DNA of 64,000 nt, taken from positions 1 through 64,000 of the forward strand of contig JAVYIG010001614.1 in the NCBI GenBank assembly GCA_035222895.1. Direction: 5' to 3'. Under the pieces are notes generated by a model. It did no database searches and had not been told where the DNA came from. It worked only from the letters and a program-made list of their open reading frames with translations. Positions 23,301 to 35,190 of the stretch are shown here, piece by piece. The position numbers and the translations under genes were made by a program. Numbering within the stretch: the first letter of the stretch is position 1; the number at the start of each line of letters is the position of its first letter. Origin of the DNA: Strongylocentrotus droebachiensis. Lineage: Eukaryota; Echinodermata; Echinoidea; Camarodonta; Strongylocentrotidae.

Positions 23301-23566
23301 AAAAGGTATATTAAAGAGAAATAAAAAAAGAAAGAGAGCAAGAAAGAAAGAATAGTCAACTCCCAGTGTCAACAAAATGAGGCATCAAAGTTGCTCATCT
23401 GACCGTGATTAAATGCCTAAAACCCCTAAGCTTCCGGGGGCTCTGCCCCCTGGATTTTACCTAGGGCCCTAAGGCGGGCCCCTGAATGCTTATCTGACCG
23501 TAATTTATTGCCTTAAACCCCTGAGCTTCCGGGGTCGGACAAGGTATCAAAATGTGTTTATCTGAC

Positions 23567-23940
23567 TGCAGGCCCGTAGCCAGGGGGCGGGGGGGGGGCG
23601 GTCCCCAAAAAATCACCGCCCCCCCCCCCCCCCAAAAAAAAAAAAGAGAGGAAAGAAAAAGAAGAGGACGTAGAAAGAAAAAGGAGCAGACAAAGAACAT
23701 CTTTGAAATTCAGACAAGGATTAAGAGTCGAGAACTGTACAACGAATCGTCTTCTTTCTCTAATGATTTAATGAATCGTAAAAGCTTCCGCATTCGCGGA
23801 GGAGGGAGGGGGTAACTCGCCCCTCCCTGCACCCACCCCCCCCCCCCATTACGTCACTGCTGGTCACCCATTACGTACCAATATTTGGCTCGCATAATTT
23901 CAAATTTTGGACCCCCCCCCCCCCCTAAGAAATCGTGGAT
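23567..23940. mobile_element. G/C-run MITE, hAT-like ends
   Basis: Begins CAGGCCCGTAGCCAGGGGG and ends GTGGATCCGCGCCTG. The CAG...CTG termini with GGATCCGC resemble the element inserted in lipoxygenase copy 2 (46,986-47,599). The inside is poly(C), purine runs and no gene. It may be two elements side by side, since the two ends are not precise inverted copies. Confidence 0.5.
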
Positions 23941-24061
23941 CCGCGCCTGGTTGCAAGCATATATAGTGGAGGGTATATTTTATTCTAGTTCTGCACCTAG
24001 CATATAAATATTGATGTCTTTTCTTTCTTTGTTTACAAAGGAAAACTTGTCCTTATTTACA

Positions 24062-25200
24062 GGAGGTCCTGTGTTTAGAAGAGCCATAGCTAATGCACAT
24101 CCAAAGCACTACATGTTGGGTATGCACAGGACCCCTCATTATTTTTGTTGTAAGGGGTCCTTTCACTTTTTGAGCAATGAAGATGAAGAAGAACACAAAA
24201 TAAGATTGATAAAAGTCTGTTTATAGGATGTATTACGGTTGATATGTATCCATTAGTATCAGTTTTTAATTGAAGTACCTACCGGTCCATTGTTTTCTCT
24301 CATGTAGGATGATGCTTCTCTACAGTGGATGATGAAGGCATGCTGGTTTATAAACTCGGGAGAGGAACAAAGAACAGATATTGACGGGATCCTATCTAGA
24401 GATGCAGGCCTACTACACTTCATACGAGCAAGTGTACTAATATACATGAAGGTACCCCCAATAAACTTTTGTGGAACACATGTCATGCAGAAAATTATAG
24501 ATCTGAAAAAGATATTTTTCATTGTCAGTTGACTTGTAAAAGAATTATTGACTGAATATCACAATTGTTATTTAGATTAAAAATTGAATGTCAATATAGA
24601 TGAATAAATCTACATTACGTATGTTTCAGTAGCATTATTTCCAGTACATTCTGTGGTCCAAGTTGTTTGGTCATTATATGTCCCATACTTAACCAAGTAT
24701 TATTCAATTACCGGTATGAGCACGAGTTGTATTACATTGTATTACTTATTTATACCTAGTCTGATCCGAGCTCCAGCAGGCCTATCGTCTTAATGGGATC
24801 ATCAATAATAATCTAAGATGTGGTCAGTATTTAAACTAGTCTTGTACAGAAAATAGTTTAGGTTTGCCCACTAGAACCCCAAGTGAATTTCAGTCCTTCT
24901 TTTTTCTGAGCAGGTATCAGGGTGTATGTTACGTCATTGTTGATTTTCTTATTTCATTTTTCCATTCAACAGACTTGGTTTATATTTCTTCTGAAACTAG
25001 GCTACAACTTTAGTGATGAATGCAGAAGATATCTACACGGGACTACGTCTTAAAGATGCCACCCTCATATAATGAAAGAGGACAATAGAGATGGGTTTAA
25101 ACTGGAATATTTACATGATATTTATTTGCTATTTGTATTATATGTTTGTAGAATACTACATTCAATAAAGCTAATGAAGTTTATCATCTTGTCAACTTTC
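24062..25200 (+). other. Possible exons and 3' end of unrecognised gene
   Basis: Three exon-like segments. 24,062-24,118 reads GGPVFRRAIANAHPKHYMLG. 24,308-24,451 (144 nt, strong acceptor) reads DDASLQWMMKACWFINSGEE onward to ASVLIYMK. 24,971 onward (acceptor after CATTCAACAG) continues in phase 0 as TWFIFLLKLGYNFSDECRRY and stops soon after. AATAAA at 25,164 could be its poly(A) signal. The last two join cleanly into a 74-residue C-terminus; the first does not match their phase. I do not recognise the protein. Confidence 0.3.
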
Positions 25201-25204
25201 AAAT

Positions 25205-26320
25205 AATTAAAGATAACTAATCCTCAACGAATAAACATTAAAATTCTAACAAAGTCAACTACCATCTTATAGGATGAAACTGAGGACTGGGCAGAAAGAT
25301 TCTCCTTGAAATTTCAGTGATAAAGGTCTATCAGTCGATTTTAAAGATTGAATTAATCAATTATATTTTAATTATAATTATACATTTTGAAATTCATTCA
25401 CCTCTATGGACTTCTGTATTAGAAGTTTTGTAGATTATGAAATTATTGCTACTTCAAGTATTGTATGTAAGAAGGTTTGAAAGACAACCCTCTAAATGCA
25501 TTAAATATGGAAACTGCTAATCATCATTTCCTTTCGTATCCAAACTGCTCACTTTAAAAGAATCATGTTTCGATGCTTTCTAACTTAAGAAAATTAGGGG
25601 GGGGGGGCTTGCTATCCTCTTCCAGTTGCTGTTACTACATGGTCCATGTAACGGGATGCAAAAGTGTACAAATATGATTATATGTTTATATTAGAAGGAT
25701 TTAGAAAGTGAAAACTTTTGAATTATAGCTTTACTGTTGGTAGAAATAATGGCAGTGTTGATTGTTAATGGGAGGGGGGGGGGTTCCTGGTAAATTAATT
25801 GTATGCCAATGTCATATAAATAAAAATATAAAAAATTCTTAAAAATAAAATTTTACAGGACATGGGCCTTCTAACGCAAACCCTGGTACCAATTGTTGTT
25901 GTGTTGTTGTTGTTGTTTTTTTTGGGGGGGACGGGGGGCTGGCAAACCAATTAAAATTTCCAAATTAACAAAAATTATGTCAATATATTGAAATTAAACA
26001 ATGTTTGAATGAAATGATTAACATACTTTCCGGTTTCTCTGGCCTCTACATTAAAAATGTTCTACTTCTAGCAAAGCTCCTGCAAAGGCTGCAAAAAGGG
26101 AGAGTGAAGAGAATCAAATTGAAATGTGGACAGTAATGGAGTGAATATGGAATGGTTGATCGTAGTTGATAACGAGTGAATGCAAATGAGTGGCAACAAG
26201 TACGACTGAAAGTGAGACAGAAAGGAATTGCAACAGGTTGCTCTGTCAAGAGAACAAACCTTGCAGAAGATAGTTTTTGAAAGATAGAGAAAGAGAGAAA
26301 AAGGGAATTATAAAAAAAAA
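25205..26320. other. Unassigned AT-rich spacer
   Basis: No exon, RNA gene or clear transposon end is visible. Short G tracts occur near 25,600, 25,777 and 25,925. Confidence 0.4.
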
Positions 26321-26324
26321 AGGG

Positions 26325-26580
26325 AAAGGGGCACCCATCAGTAAGAAAAGGGTACTTACATAAAAGGAAAAGGGGGCATGTGTCAAAGGGGCATTTATGA
26401 GAAAGGGAAGGGGCTCCTATTAAACAGGGAAAGGGGCACATATCCAAATGTAAAAGGGCACTTGTTAGAAAGTATAAGGGGCACTTATGAAAATGGAACA
26501 GTGGCACTTATTATAAAGTAAAAGGGGCATTTGTTGAAGAAAAAGGGACGCCTGTCAGATTTGAATAGGGGGCACTTAAA
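26325..26580. repeat. Degenerate tandem array with GGGGCACTTAT core
   Basis: At least seven irregular units of about 25-35 bp, each an A-rich run followed by GGGGCAYTTRT (for example AAGGGGCACTTATGAAAATG). Read in reverse it gives a Cys-Pro-Phe-rich open frame, which is a by-product of the repeat and not judged a gene. Confidence 0.7.
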
Positions 26581-26599
26581 AAGAATGTGTAGTTATCTC

Positions 26600-27580
26600 T
26601 CGAGTCAGTTGACTCATCATGCGTGGGAACTGTGGGTGCTGGGGTTCCTGCAGCAACCATATATATGGATTTTCTTCAGTGGGTGCATATAACTCATGGA
26701 CATTGTAAACCTTCAAATGATGAATTACCATCGAGTCCCCTACCCCCGGCCCCTTCCCTCATTATTTTGTCACTGAGCTCGTGACAAACATATAATCCAG
26801 ATGAAATACGCCATAGGATGAAATCATTTCTTCACAGTATATGAGTAAGGATAGAAAAATGTAAGAAAGAAACCAAGGAGAACTTTTAAGAGAAAAAGAG
26901 AAAGGAAAGAAAAAAAATGGTAGCTAGGCCTAAACAAAAACAAGAGGTAGATAAAAGAAAAATGAGTGAAGATATGGTATCAATATTATCTTGCTCCTTT
27001 CCCTTTTTCTTTCGTCTTCTTTTCATTTCAATTTTCTTACAATTTATTTCTTTCTTCCTTGGTTTCTATTCCATATTCTTTATTTCTTCCATTCATTTAT
27101 TATTTATACATATATTTTATTTTATAATTTTTTCATTCTTCTTTCTAATCCCATTTTTTTTTCCTTTTCTTCATCATGCAGTTAAGTGAGCATAGATCAT
27201 AGAAATAATTTAAGTGCAGTACAAAAGTATTTATTTTTGCTAAATGTCTTTATGTTATTTATTTTATACAGTTTATAATACTGGATCACATTCAATACCA
27301 AAATTCAACCTCTGCTTGTAATATTTAAAAAGCAAACCTCGAAAAGTAGGCCTAGGCTACTCACAAATTGCCTATCAAGACTTTTGCTTGAAATATATCT
27401 TGTCTACTGACATTTTGACATTTACTAGTAATTAAACACAGCATTTATGACTGTATTATCTAAATGACCATGACATTGCTTTTCTATGTCATTTTATAGG
27501 TATACCATTAATAATCCAACGTACGTGTTACACACGATATTCGATGCTGCGCATGCTATACGTACGTACGTACGTGCGAT
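26600..27580. other. Unassigned AT-rich spacer
   Basis: Contains a T-rich low-complexity stretch (26,990-27,180) whose hydrophobic open frames look compositional, and an (ACGT)n run at 27,560-27,576. No supported gene. Confidence 0.4.
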
Positions 27581-27585
27581 CATAC

Positions 27586-27686
27586 ATGAATATTCAAGAG
27601 AATCGAGGCTTTCCCCGACCCTGCGTAATGAATATTCATGAAATAATAGGAATCCGGGCTCGCCGTGGTACGAAAAAATAAGACGC
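27586..27686. repeat. Right copy of the 102-bp inverted repeat pair
   Basis: Reverse complement of 18,534-18,635, from CATGAATATTCAAGAG to CGAAAAAATAAGACGC, with very few differences. The low divergence implies the two copies are young or recently homogenised. Confidence 0.75.
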
Positions 27687-27940
27687 GCCCGGGAGAGCAC
27701 CGGCATGGTACCGTGGGTAAAAAAATCCCAGCTCAATCACTGTCAACTCACCACTCAAAAACTGGGACCAAATGTCCGGATTTCTGTTTGGACTCGGAGG
27801 ACAATTAGTCTGTCATCTTTGGTTTTAAAAACAGCATTGTTTACTGTTATTAATATTATTAAATCAGCGCCTTCAACTGCAACTCTAAGTAAAATCGCGT
27901 GAGTTTTCGGTGACGGAACTGGGATACTACTACCGTAGTA

Positions 27941-28861
27941 CACTGTAAAAAAAATAATAGTCGAAATAACTCAATAAAATTGAGGAAAAGAATTGCCTTA
28001 TTTTTATTAAGTAAATATTACCTACGGCATCTTAAGTAGAATTTACTTATTTTGCTGAATAAATTTTTACTCAGTTAAATCGAGTTACATTAACGTAAAT
28101 AATTTAAGTATTGTAATCATTTTAGATAATTAAAAAAAAGCTATGATAGGATTACATATTGCACGATTTGGTACCCATCTAATCTAACAAGTAACATCCA
28201 CTAATCATTCACTACTTCTATTTAAGATTAATCACTAATCACTAACACTATCTACCACCATCACAAACTATTACATACGCTTCAATTCGACACATATTGA
28301 AAGGCTCCAAATTTTATATATACTTGATCGTAGCATCTTAAAAGGAAAATTGGTTGACAATTTCCTGAAATATCAAGTTTGGATTTGTTTTGAACTGGGT
28401 AACAATTAAAAATTGTCTTGTCTTTGCTTAGCCATGTTAAATGAATTAGTAAATGTTTTAAAGTCCTTAAATTTTCATTCAACCACAAAAAAGAATTGTT
28501 TTATTTAAAAAAGAGTTTAATTTGGTCTTAATGAATATTCATAAATTATGTAAATATTTCTATTACGCACTGCATCGGTCCTTACTTTAAAAAGATAAGA
28601 ATAATCAACATAAATTGTTTGAGTAATACGTATAATTTCTGATTTTGAGTTAAAATTACTAAATTAATACAAGCTGAAATTACTTAAAGTTCTTATGTAT
28701 TTGATTTTACCTAAATATTCCACGTATGTTCTACTAAATTGAAAGTTTGAGTTAGCAAGACTTAAATTTAGTGCGTAAGTGGCAAAACTAATGTTTTCAA
28801 GTAAATTCTACATGGAAAAAATACGTAAAAATTACCAATGAACAAATTCTTTTTTACAGTG
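27941..28861. mobile_element. Non-autonomous DNA element with CACTGTAAAAAA ends
   Basis: Left end CACTGTAAAAAA, right end its perfect complement TTTTTTACAGTG, flanked by TA on both sides (possible 2-bp duplication or part of the terminal repeat). The interior is AT-rich, about 920 bp, with no transposase frame. Superfamily not assigned. Confidence 0.65.
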
Positions 28862-29039
28862 TATGGTGGTGGCAATTTCTTTTCTTTCTTGTTTCTATTT
28901 TTTTCTTTGAAAAAACATGGCGTCCGGGTATTTTTCTTCTCCAGGGTCTATTTCATCAGAGGAATTTTGAGCTTTCAGTCCTTTTTTTTTTTGTGGGGTA
29001 GGGGGTTCATAAGTGTGGAAAATGAGTTTAAGTGAATGA

Positions 29040-29291
29040 GTTTAAGTTGAGGGCTGCGGGCACGTCAAGCTACTTTGCTTATTTCTGTAGCCCTCCTGCA
29101 TTTAATGTATGTTAATTATGCATTTAATATATTTGTTTAAATTCAATATATTTGTTTAATATCGTTTATTATCTGTATAAAATTATATACACTTGAAATA
29201 TTGTATCAGGCCATATTATGTTCATGAAAATGTATGTTGAAAAAAAGAAAAAAGATGCAGAAACCAATAAATCAAATCAAATCAAATCAAA
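29040..29291 (+). mobile_element. Possible LINE 3' UTR with (AATCA)n tail
   Basis: AT-rich sequence runs into AATCAAATCAAATCAAATCA at 29,272-29,291, the kind of short tandem tail that ends CR1-like LINEs. No coding part is visible upstream, so support is thin. Confidence 0.3.
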
Positions 29292-29439
29292 AAGGGCATT
29301 CCTACATGTTGAAAATACCAAAACTCCATACCGTGGGAGGGGGACAGCCCTCTCCCAAACCCACATCCCTCCCGCTCAGTCGTTTCGATCCCCCGTTTGG
29401 TCGCTCCGCTCTCTCACTGTCCTGGTATTTAGTTTTGGT

Positions 29440-30383
29440 TTTTGACAAAGAATTTTTTTGTCAAACAATTGAGTAAAACGGTTAATAAAAAAGGAATATG
29501 CGTCATTAGCATTTGTCATATTATAAAGTTTAGTCCACTCTTTATGATAAAGATCATATTGAAAAAAAATATATATTATCATCTGAGTATTTACGAGTAA
29601 AGCGAATTGAGCTAGATTATTAGAGCTTTTAGAGACAAGAAAAATGGGTAAGTGATCACTAACATCTGAACATAGACTACCTGAGTCAAAACCTGAGTCA
29701 AAGACATTGGTGAATACATTATCAATAAGTGTAGCACTGCTTCGTGTAATACGAGTTGGGTTTTTTGTAATCGGGAATAAACCAACTACAGAGTTAGGCC
29801 GAAGGAATTCATTAACAGTATCATCATCTTTAAATAAGTTAATATTAAAATCTCCAGTTATATAAATACTCCTTAATTTTGTAATAACATTGTTGCAACA
29901 TTTAAGGAATATATTATGATTTGACCCCGGCTTTCTATAAATGACACCAACAGTAGACCTCTAACGGTTTTTATCTAAAAAGTAAATAAACATATATTTA
30001 CATGTTAAGTTGGTTTCTTGATTATAAACTTTATATGTCCTTACAGTATACAGTATATTTTTTTCACAAATTAATATTGTTAACATGGTTAATATTCAAA
30101 AAAATAAAATCATCTAGATTGAAATTAATTAAGGTTGTCTCGTTAATCCAAGTTACAGAAATTGCTATAAAAGAAAAGGAACGATTATTCATTTATACAT
30201 AAATTGAGAAATAGGTTCAAAATCCTTTGGTAGACTTCGGGCATTAAAATAGATAAGAATTAGAAATGAATCATATGTGAATTTTGCATTAAAATCTGAA
30301 GGTAGATAATATGAAGACTCAGAAGAATTATATATATGCAAGTCAGGATCGACATCTTCTAGAGGGTTACTCGTCAGTACCAC
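29440..30383 (-). mobile_element. LINE endonuclease domain, minus strand, degenerate
   Basis: Minus-strand reading gives NARSLPKDFEPISQFM (endonuclease start), GVIYRKPGSNHNIF, ITGDFNINLF, then TRITRSSATLIDNVFTN, VSDHLPIF and a linker ending HKEWTKLYNMTNANDAYSFF. These are the ordered endonuclease motifs (YRKP, GDFN, SDH) of CR1/Jockey LINEs. Stops interrupt it. The reverse-transcriptase half is absent, cut at about 29,440. Confidence 0.75.
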
Positions 30384-30939
30384 GAGTACGGTTTAAGGTA
30401 GTATGACCACAAATAAAACAACAATATTACAATATAAAGAAAAAAAAACAAAAAAAAAACCTATATGCACCCCTGTATGTGTATGCAATTAGATGGAAGA
30501 TTGGGATGATCAAGAGAAGTCAAGTATATCACAATTTCCAACAAAGTTATAAGTATATACTTCTTTCAGATAATAATTTTGAAAAGTTATAAGCTAATAG
30601 AAGTCATGATGGATAACCATATTCAGAATAGATGGTGAAAACTATGTATTTTTAAAGTATTTTGGTCAAAACAACAACAATAACAACAAAAACCAGAACT
30701 ATGAACTATGAAAACGAAAGAAGTACATCATCAAATGTCAACAAACCTACGATATCTGTGTCATAAAACCCATGATATCTGTGAACAACAGGAACAAGGA
30801 GCAGTATGACATAAAATTGATGACACTGATCATATTTAAAAAAAATACATATGTAAACTGATGAACACAAAAAGAAATTGTTTTCAATCTATGTTTACAG
30901 TTGAAAATGACGTAGTTTAATATACAAAGAGTAAGGCAA

Positions 30940-31965
30940 ATGTTAAGTGAATCTGAAAATGTAATTTGCATCTCTGAACATGATGTTAGGCAATGTTTTG
31001 GGGCACTTCAAACAAATAAAGCCACGGGGCCTGGCGGTATCTGTAACAACGTACTGAAGCTTTGTAGGGATCAGTTAGCCGGGGTATTTAATGAACTTTT
31101 CAACCATTCACTGGAAAGGGGATACGTCCCGACTCTTTGTAAAACATTCTTGCTAAGACCAATTCCAAAAGGGAAGAAAGTGAAGGAGCTTATAGATCTT
31201 CGACCCATTTCACTCACTTGTAGTGTCATGAAATGTTTCGAAAAGATCATGATGAAGTACCCTATTTAATACACTACCCCCTACATCGACCCCAATCAGT
31301 TTGCATACAGATGTACGAGAGGAGTTGATGATGCAGTATTAACATACCTACATAAGGTATATGCCCATTTAGACAAGGCTAATACATATAGTGCTTTCAA
31401 CACTTTTATCCCCCACCTTCTGATAAAAAAACTCATTGATATGAAAGTCCCACCCCAGTTAAGTCTGTAGATACAGAGTTTTTTAAGTGACAGACCACAG
31501 AGAGTGGTCTTAGGTAACGCCTAATTTTCCTGACCAAGAATTGTGAATACAAAGGCGCCCCAGGGCTGTGTCATCTCCCTTGCACTCTTCTCCCTCTACA
31601 CAAGTGACTGTCTATGTAATGTAAGAGAGTGTAGCATCATCAAATATGCGGATGATATTGTTATCACAGGTTACTTTTCTGAAGATGTTGACCCATACGT
31701 TAAGGCTATAGATGAGTTTGTAAGATGGTGCAATGACCACTCCCTGATACTACTTCCCGTAACTAAAACAGAAGAGATCATAATTGATTTTCGTCGAAAC
31801 CCCTTCGATCATTCCCCGATTTTGATAAATTGTTTTTCTGTAGAACAAGTTACAGAGTATAGGTATTTATGTACTACTGTCTCAGAGTCACTTGATTGGA
31901 CTAGGAACATTGTAGAAATCGAAAAGAAGCTCACGGGTGTTAGGCTTTTAATTAAAGTCGGATGA
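30940..31965 (+). mobile_element. Rex1-like LINE reverse-transcriptase fragment
   Basis: Broken plus-strand frames carry NKATGPGGICNNVLKLCRD, LIDLRPISLTCSVMKCFEKI, KAPQGCVISLALFSLYTSD and the catalytic YADDIVITGYF, then FVRWCNDHSLIL and TKTEEIIIDFRRNP. The order and the WC...L..TKE.IIDFR region are typical of Rex1/Babar-like LINEs, a different lineage from the neighbouring CR1-type fragments. Stops near 31,270 and 31,470 and the abrupt end at 31,965 show it is dead. Confidence 0.72.
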
Positions 31966-31983
31966 GCATATTTTTTTAGTGAG

Positions 31984-32140
31984 CACTTTTTTTTTTGAGG
32001 GGGGCCCTCGTAAATGTAAAAATTTGCACCCCCCCCCCCCCCTTGAGCGCAAAATCACGTGTTTTTACACGTTTTTTTTTCCCAGGGGGGGGGGGGGGGG
32101 GGCGGGCCCCCCGGCCCTTCCCCCTGGATCCGCCACTGGT
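31984..32140. mobile_element. Poly(C)/poly(G) MITE remnant
   Basis: A (C)14 tract at about 32,030 and a (G)18 tract at about 32,085 lie in a segment ending GGATCCGCCACTG, the terminus shared by several elements here. It abuts the cut end of the Rex1-like fragment. Confidence 0.5.
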
Positions 32141-32144
32141 TCCA

Positions 32145-32715
32145 CTGGCTGTCTGCCCTAACAACAAAGAAGACGAAAGACTTCATGCATGGCTGATCGT
32201 CAACGAAACGGAGTTTGTTGTTTGTTGCTACGGCAGGCAGCCAGTGAAAACGAATTCGTTTAATAAAGTTATGGAAATGCAAGCATTACTTTAAAGGCCG
32301 ACTGTACTAGTTTGACCGGGAAGGATTAGACCACACAGCGTGGTCAATGACAGGTAACTATCTCATCAACTAAGAAAAAGAGGATCGTATGGGGACCAAT
32401 TTGGTCACCGATTAGGCATTGTTTGTTTTTTTATATATAGGGAGCAAGAAGCTACAAGTAGGACAGTGGGGCTTTAAACAAATAGAACTTTGTTATTCCT
32501 GGCTCATTATTCCTGATTGAGGTGTCATAATTATGAAAGGCCCCAAAAATGAACTTTCTGGAAATGTAATTAATTTTCTCTATGAAATTCAGATACCGTC
32601 CGCCAAATGACTTTTTTATACCCTTTCTTCAAATTGTATTTAATCACTCATGCGTGAAATATGCAACATATGGGTTTCATCAAATGAAAGAGGAGGATCT
32701 AAGCTGTATCATTTA
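32145..32715. repeat. Dispersed repeat shared with lipoxygenase copy 2 intron 8
   Basis: GCAGCCAGTGAAAACGAATT through AGAGGATCTAAGC matches 44,278-44,640 over several hundred bases. The left part also forms a small hairpin (CACTGGCTGTCTGCC facing GGCAGGCAGCCAGTG). It is non-coding; family unknown. Confidence 0.65.
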
Positions 32716-34516
32716 TTAGTTAAAATTCTAGAAAAAGTTGTTTATCGTAGAACTGTTTACTTTTTAAAAACTCATAGTATTTTTTCCAACTTTCAGTTTG
32801 GATTTAGAGAAAAACATAATACAGAACATGCCTTATTGAATTTTATTGACAAAGTAGCGCATGCGTTAGACAATTCTTCTCACCTGGTTGGCATCTTCCT
32901 GGACTTCTCCAAGGCCTTCGACACCATCAATCATGACATCTTATTATTCAAACTTTCTCATTATGGGGTGCGTGGGAAGGCCTTGGAGTGGTTCAGGAGT
33001 TACTTATCCAATAGACGACAATATGTATTCTTGAATGATCATACTTCCAATATGCAAAACGTAAATTGTGGAGTACCGCAGGGAAGTTTGTTGGGCCCTT
33101 TATTGTTTATTATTTATATTAATGACTTTTGTAAATCATCCGATGTCCTTTCATTTATACTTTTTGCAGACGATTCTAATTTATTTTATTCCCATAGAAA
33201 TCCAAATTCCCTAGTCAATGTTGTAAATTCTGAACTTGAAAAAGTCACCCAATGGATAAAAGTAAACAAACTATCCCTTAACCTCCAAAAAACCAAATAT
33301 ATGTTATTTAGTAATTCTATTGACACACTGCCCAAGAATATCATTTTTGACGATACCCCCTTGGAAGTTGTTTCATTCATTAAATTTTTTAAGCATAACT
33401 GTTGATAACAAACTTTCGTGGAAATACCATATAGATAATACATGTAAGATCATTTCACGGAATATTGGCATAATAAATAAACTTAAATTTCATTTTCCGA
33501 CATCATCCCTACTCAGGCTTTATTCATCTTTAATTTTACCATACCTGAATTATGGAATACTTACTTGGGGCAACACGCAGCAAACTCTATTAAATAGACT
33601 GTTATTATTACAAAAGAAGTCTCTCCGTATTATTTACCATTCTGCTCCACTCTCACACACAGACCCGTTATTCGTTAATGGCAGACTATTAAAAACAAAT
33701 GACCTGTATCTACTTCACTTAGGACAATTTATGTATAAGTATTCAAAAAAGACCCTTCCACATATATTTGATGCCATGTTCCCCCTAAATCGGTCATTTC
33801 ATGATTACCCAACTAGACGGTCAAACGAGTTTCACCTACCACTCTTTAGAACTTTATTAGCGAAGAAGTCTTTTATGTATGATGGTCCTAGATTTTGGAA
33901 TTCTCTAAGTGAAAGTATTAAAAATAGTCCATCCCTAAATTCTTTCAAGAAAAATCTAAAAACATTTTTGCTCAAATCTTATAGTAATATACAAGAAATC
34001 TTATAACAGTTGGTAATCATCTTAATTTTTCATTTAGGTCTTCATCATCTGCTCGATTAATTTAATATTTATTTGGTCTTATGATCTTACCTTCCCAGAA
34101 TTAACATTATAACTTACTTTTTCCGGTCATGATTTGTCCTGCTTCTTCTTCTTCTTCTTCCTTCCCCCTTTTCCCCTTTCCTTCTTATCTGTTTTACTTC
34201 TCCTTGTTCGTTTCGTGTTTGTAAATTGTATGTTGTTTTGAAATATTGCCTTGTGTTTTCTAAGTCTTCGTAGGCAAAATTTGAAACATTTATATTTTTA
34301 TTTTTTTCTGGGGGATCCACAACCTACAAGCACTGCTTTTTAGTGGATCCCCCCCATTTTCTCAGAAATTAAGAAATTCTTGTAATAATTTTATTATGTG
34401 CAAAGTTTATTTGTATAGTTTCTTGAAAAAATGAATTACGTATGAAATCAAATGTAATATCTTTGTTTACCTTTCTGTTGGAAATGAAATAAATATGAAT
34501 ATGAAAATATGAATAT
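32716..34516 (+). mobile_element. CR1/Jockey-like LINE RT to 3' end with one frameshift
   Basis: Frame 1 (to 33,405): FQFGFREKHNTEHALLNFID, FLDFSKAFDTINHDIL, CGVPQGSLLGPLLFIIYIND and the catalytic FADDSNLFYS. Frame 2 (33,390-34,006): LSITVDNKLSWKYHIDN, YLNYGILTWGNT, then YDGPRFWNSLSESIKNSPSL before FKKNLKTFLLKSY and a stop. The two join at a T run near 33,388-33,393, consistent with a single-base insertion. A 3' UTR ends in imperfect ATATGAA repeats near 34,516. The endonuclease half is absent. Confidence 0.83.
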
Positions 34517-34539
34517 AAGACGGGACTTGCTGCTACCTT

Positions 34540-35140
34540 GTTTGGCGCTCAACAATAAGGGATAGGGCAACGTCGATCTGGCGCTGCTCAGTTGCTGCCA
34601 GGCTCACGATCAATTGGGCAAAAGGAATATCCATTTTCGGTTTAACTTTCTAAAATTTGGAGTGGACTCCCGTACAGTTCCTACGGGGGCTGTGATATTT
34701 GTTAAAGCTGCACGGGCGCCGTGGTGCTAAGTCCTGTATATTCTCAATGTACAACGTAACTTTGAATACAGAGGCGCGGATGTCAGGCGAGGACACATAG
34801 TTCAGTGCGCCGCATGGCAGGCCGTGGGGCACCGTACCGGGTGCCTTGAGGACCCCGACCGGACTCCGGGAGCCATGGGGTGCATCTTTTCATCGGACGG
34901 AGCCCCTAAGCTTACCGACCGGCACCCTTACGGGCGCCTTGCATTTTCACTTGACCAATGACCAATGACCAATTTTCACCGGGCACCTCCCGGGCGCCGC
35001 AGAATATGTGACCACACATGCCGTAGAAATGAAAAATGGAAGGGTCCCGTGTGGTCTCTAAATCCACGGCAAGCCGCCGGGTAGGGAAAATCGTACGGAG
35101 CCCGGTGTATATGTGACCTAGGCATTACGGAGATTCAAAA
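34540..35140. other. GC-rich, CpG-rich block of unknown nature
   Basis: Clearly more GC-rich than its surroundings, with repeated ACGGGCGCC, CCGGGCGCC and GGGTGCC-type motifs and three tandem GACCAAT units (34,954-34,975). No open frame, splice structure or RNA fold was recognised. It could be a promoter-type CpG cluster or a decayed element. Confidence 0.4.
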
Positions 35141-35143
35141 TAG

Positions 35144-35159
35144 CCCCCCCCCCCCCCCC

Positions 35160-35188
<29 letters not shown>
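35144..35188. repeat. Poly(C)-poly(A) homopolymer junction
   Basis: About 17 C followed directly by about 29 A. Such junctions recur in the window near MITE ends and are prone to assembly error. Confidence 0.85.

Positions 35189-35189
<1 letters not shown>

Positions 35190-35190
<1 letters not shown>

Noticed and set aside
26046-26507. 153-codon minus-strand frame with repeated Cys-Pro-Phe
   Set aside because: Follows from the GGGGCACTTAT tandem array; no signal peptide or splice context and the units vary too freely.
30189-31269. Treating 29,440-30,383 and 30,940-31,965 as one element
   Set aside because: They are on opposite strands and the second is Rex1-like while the first is CR1/Jockey-type endonuclease.
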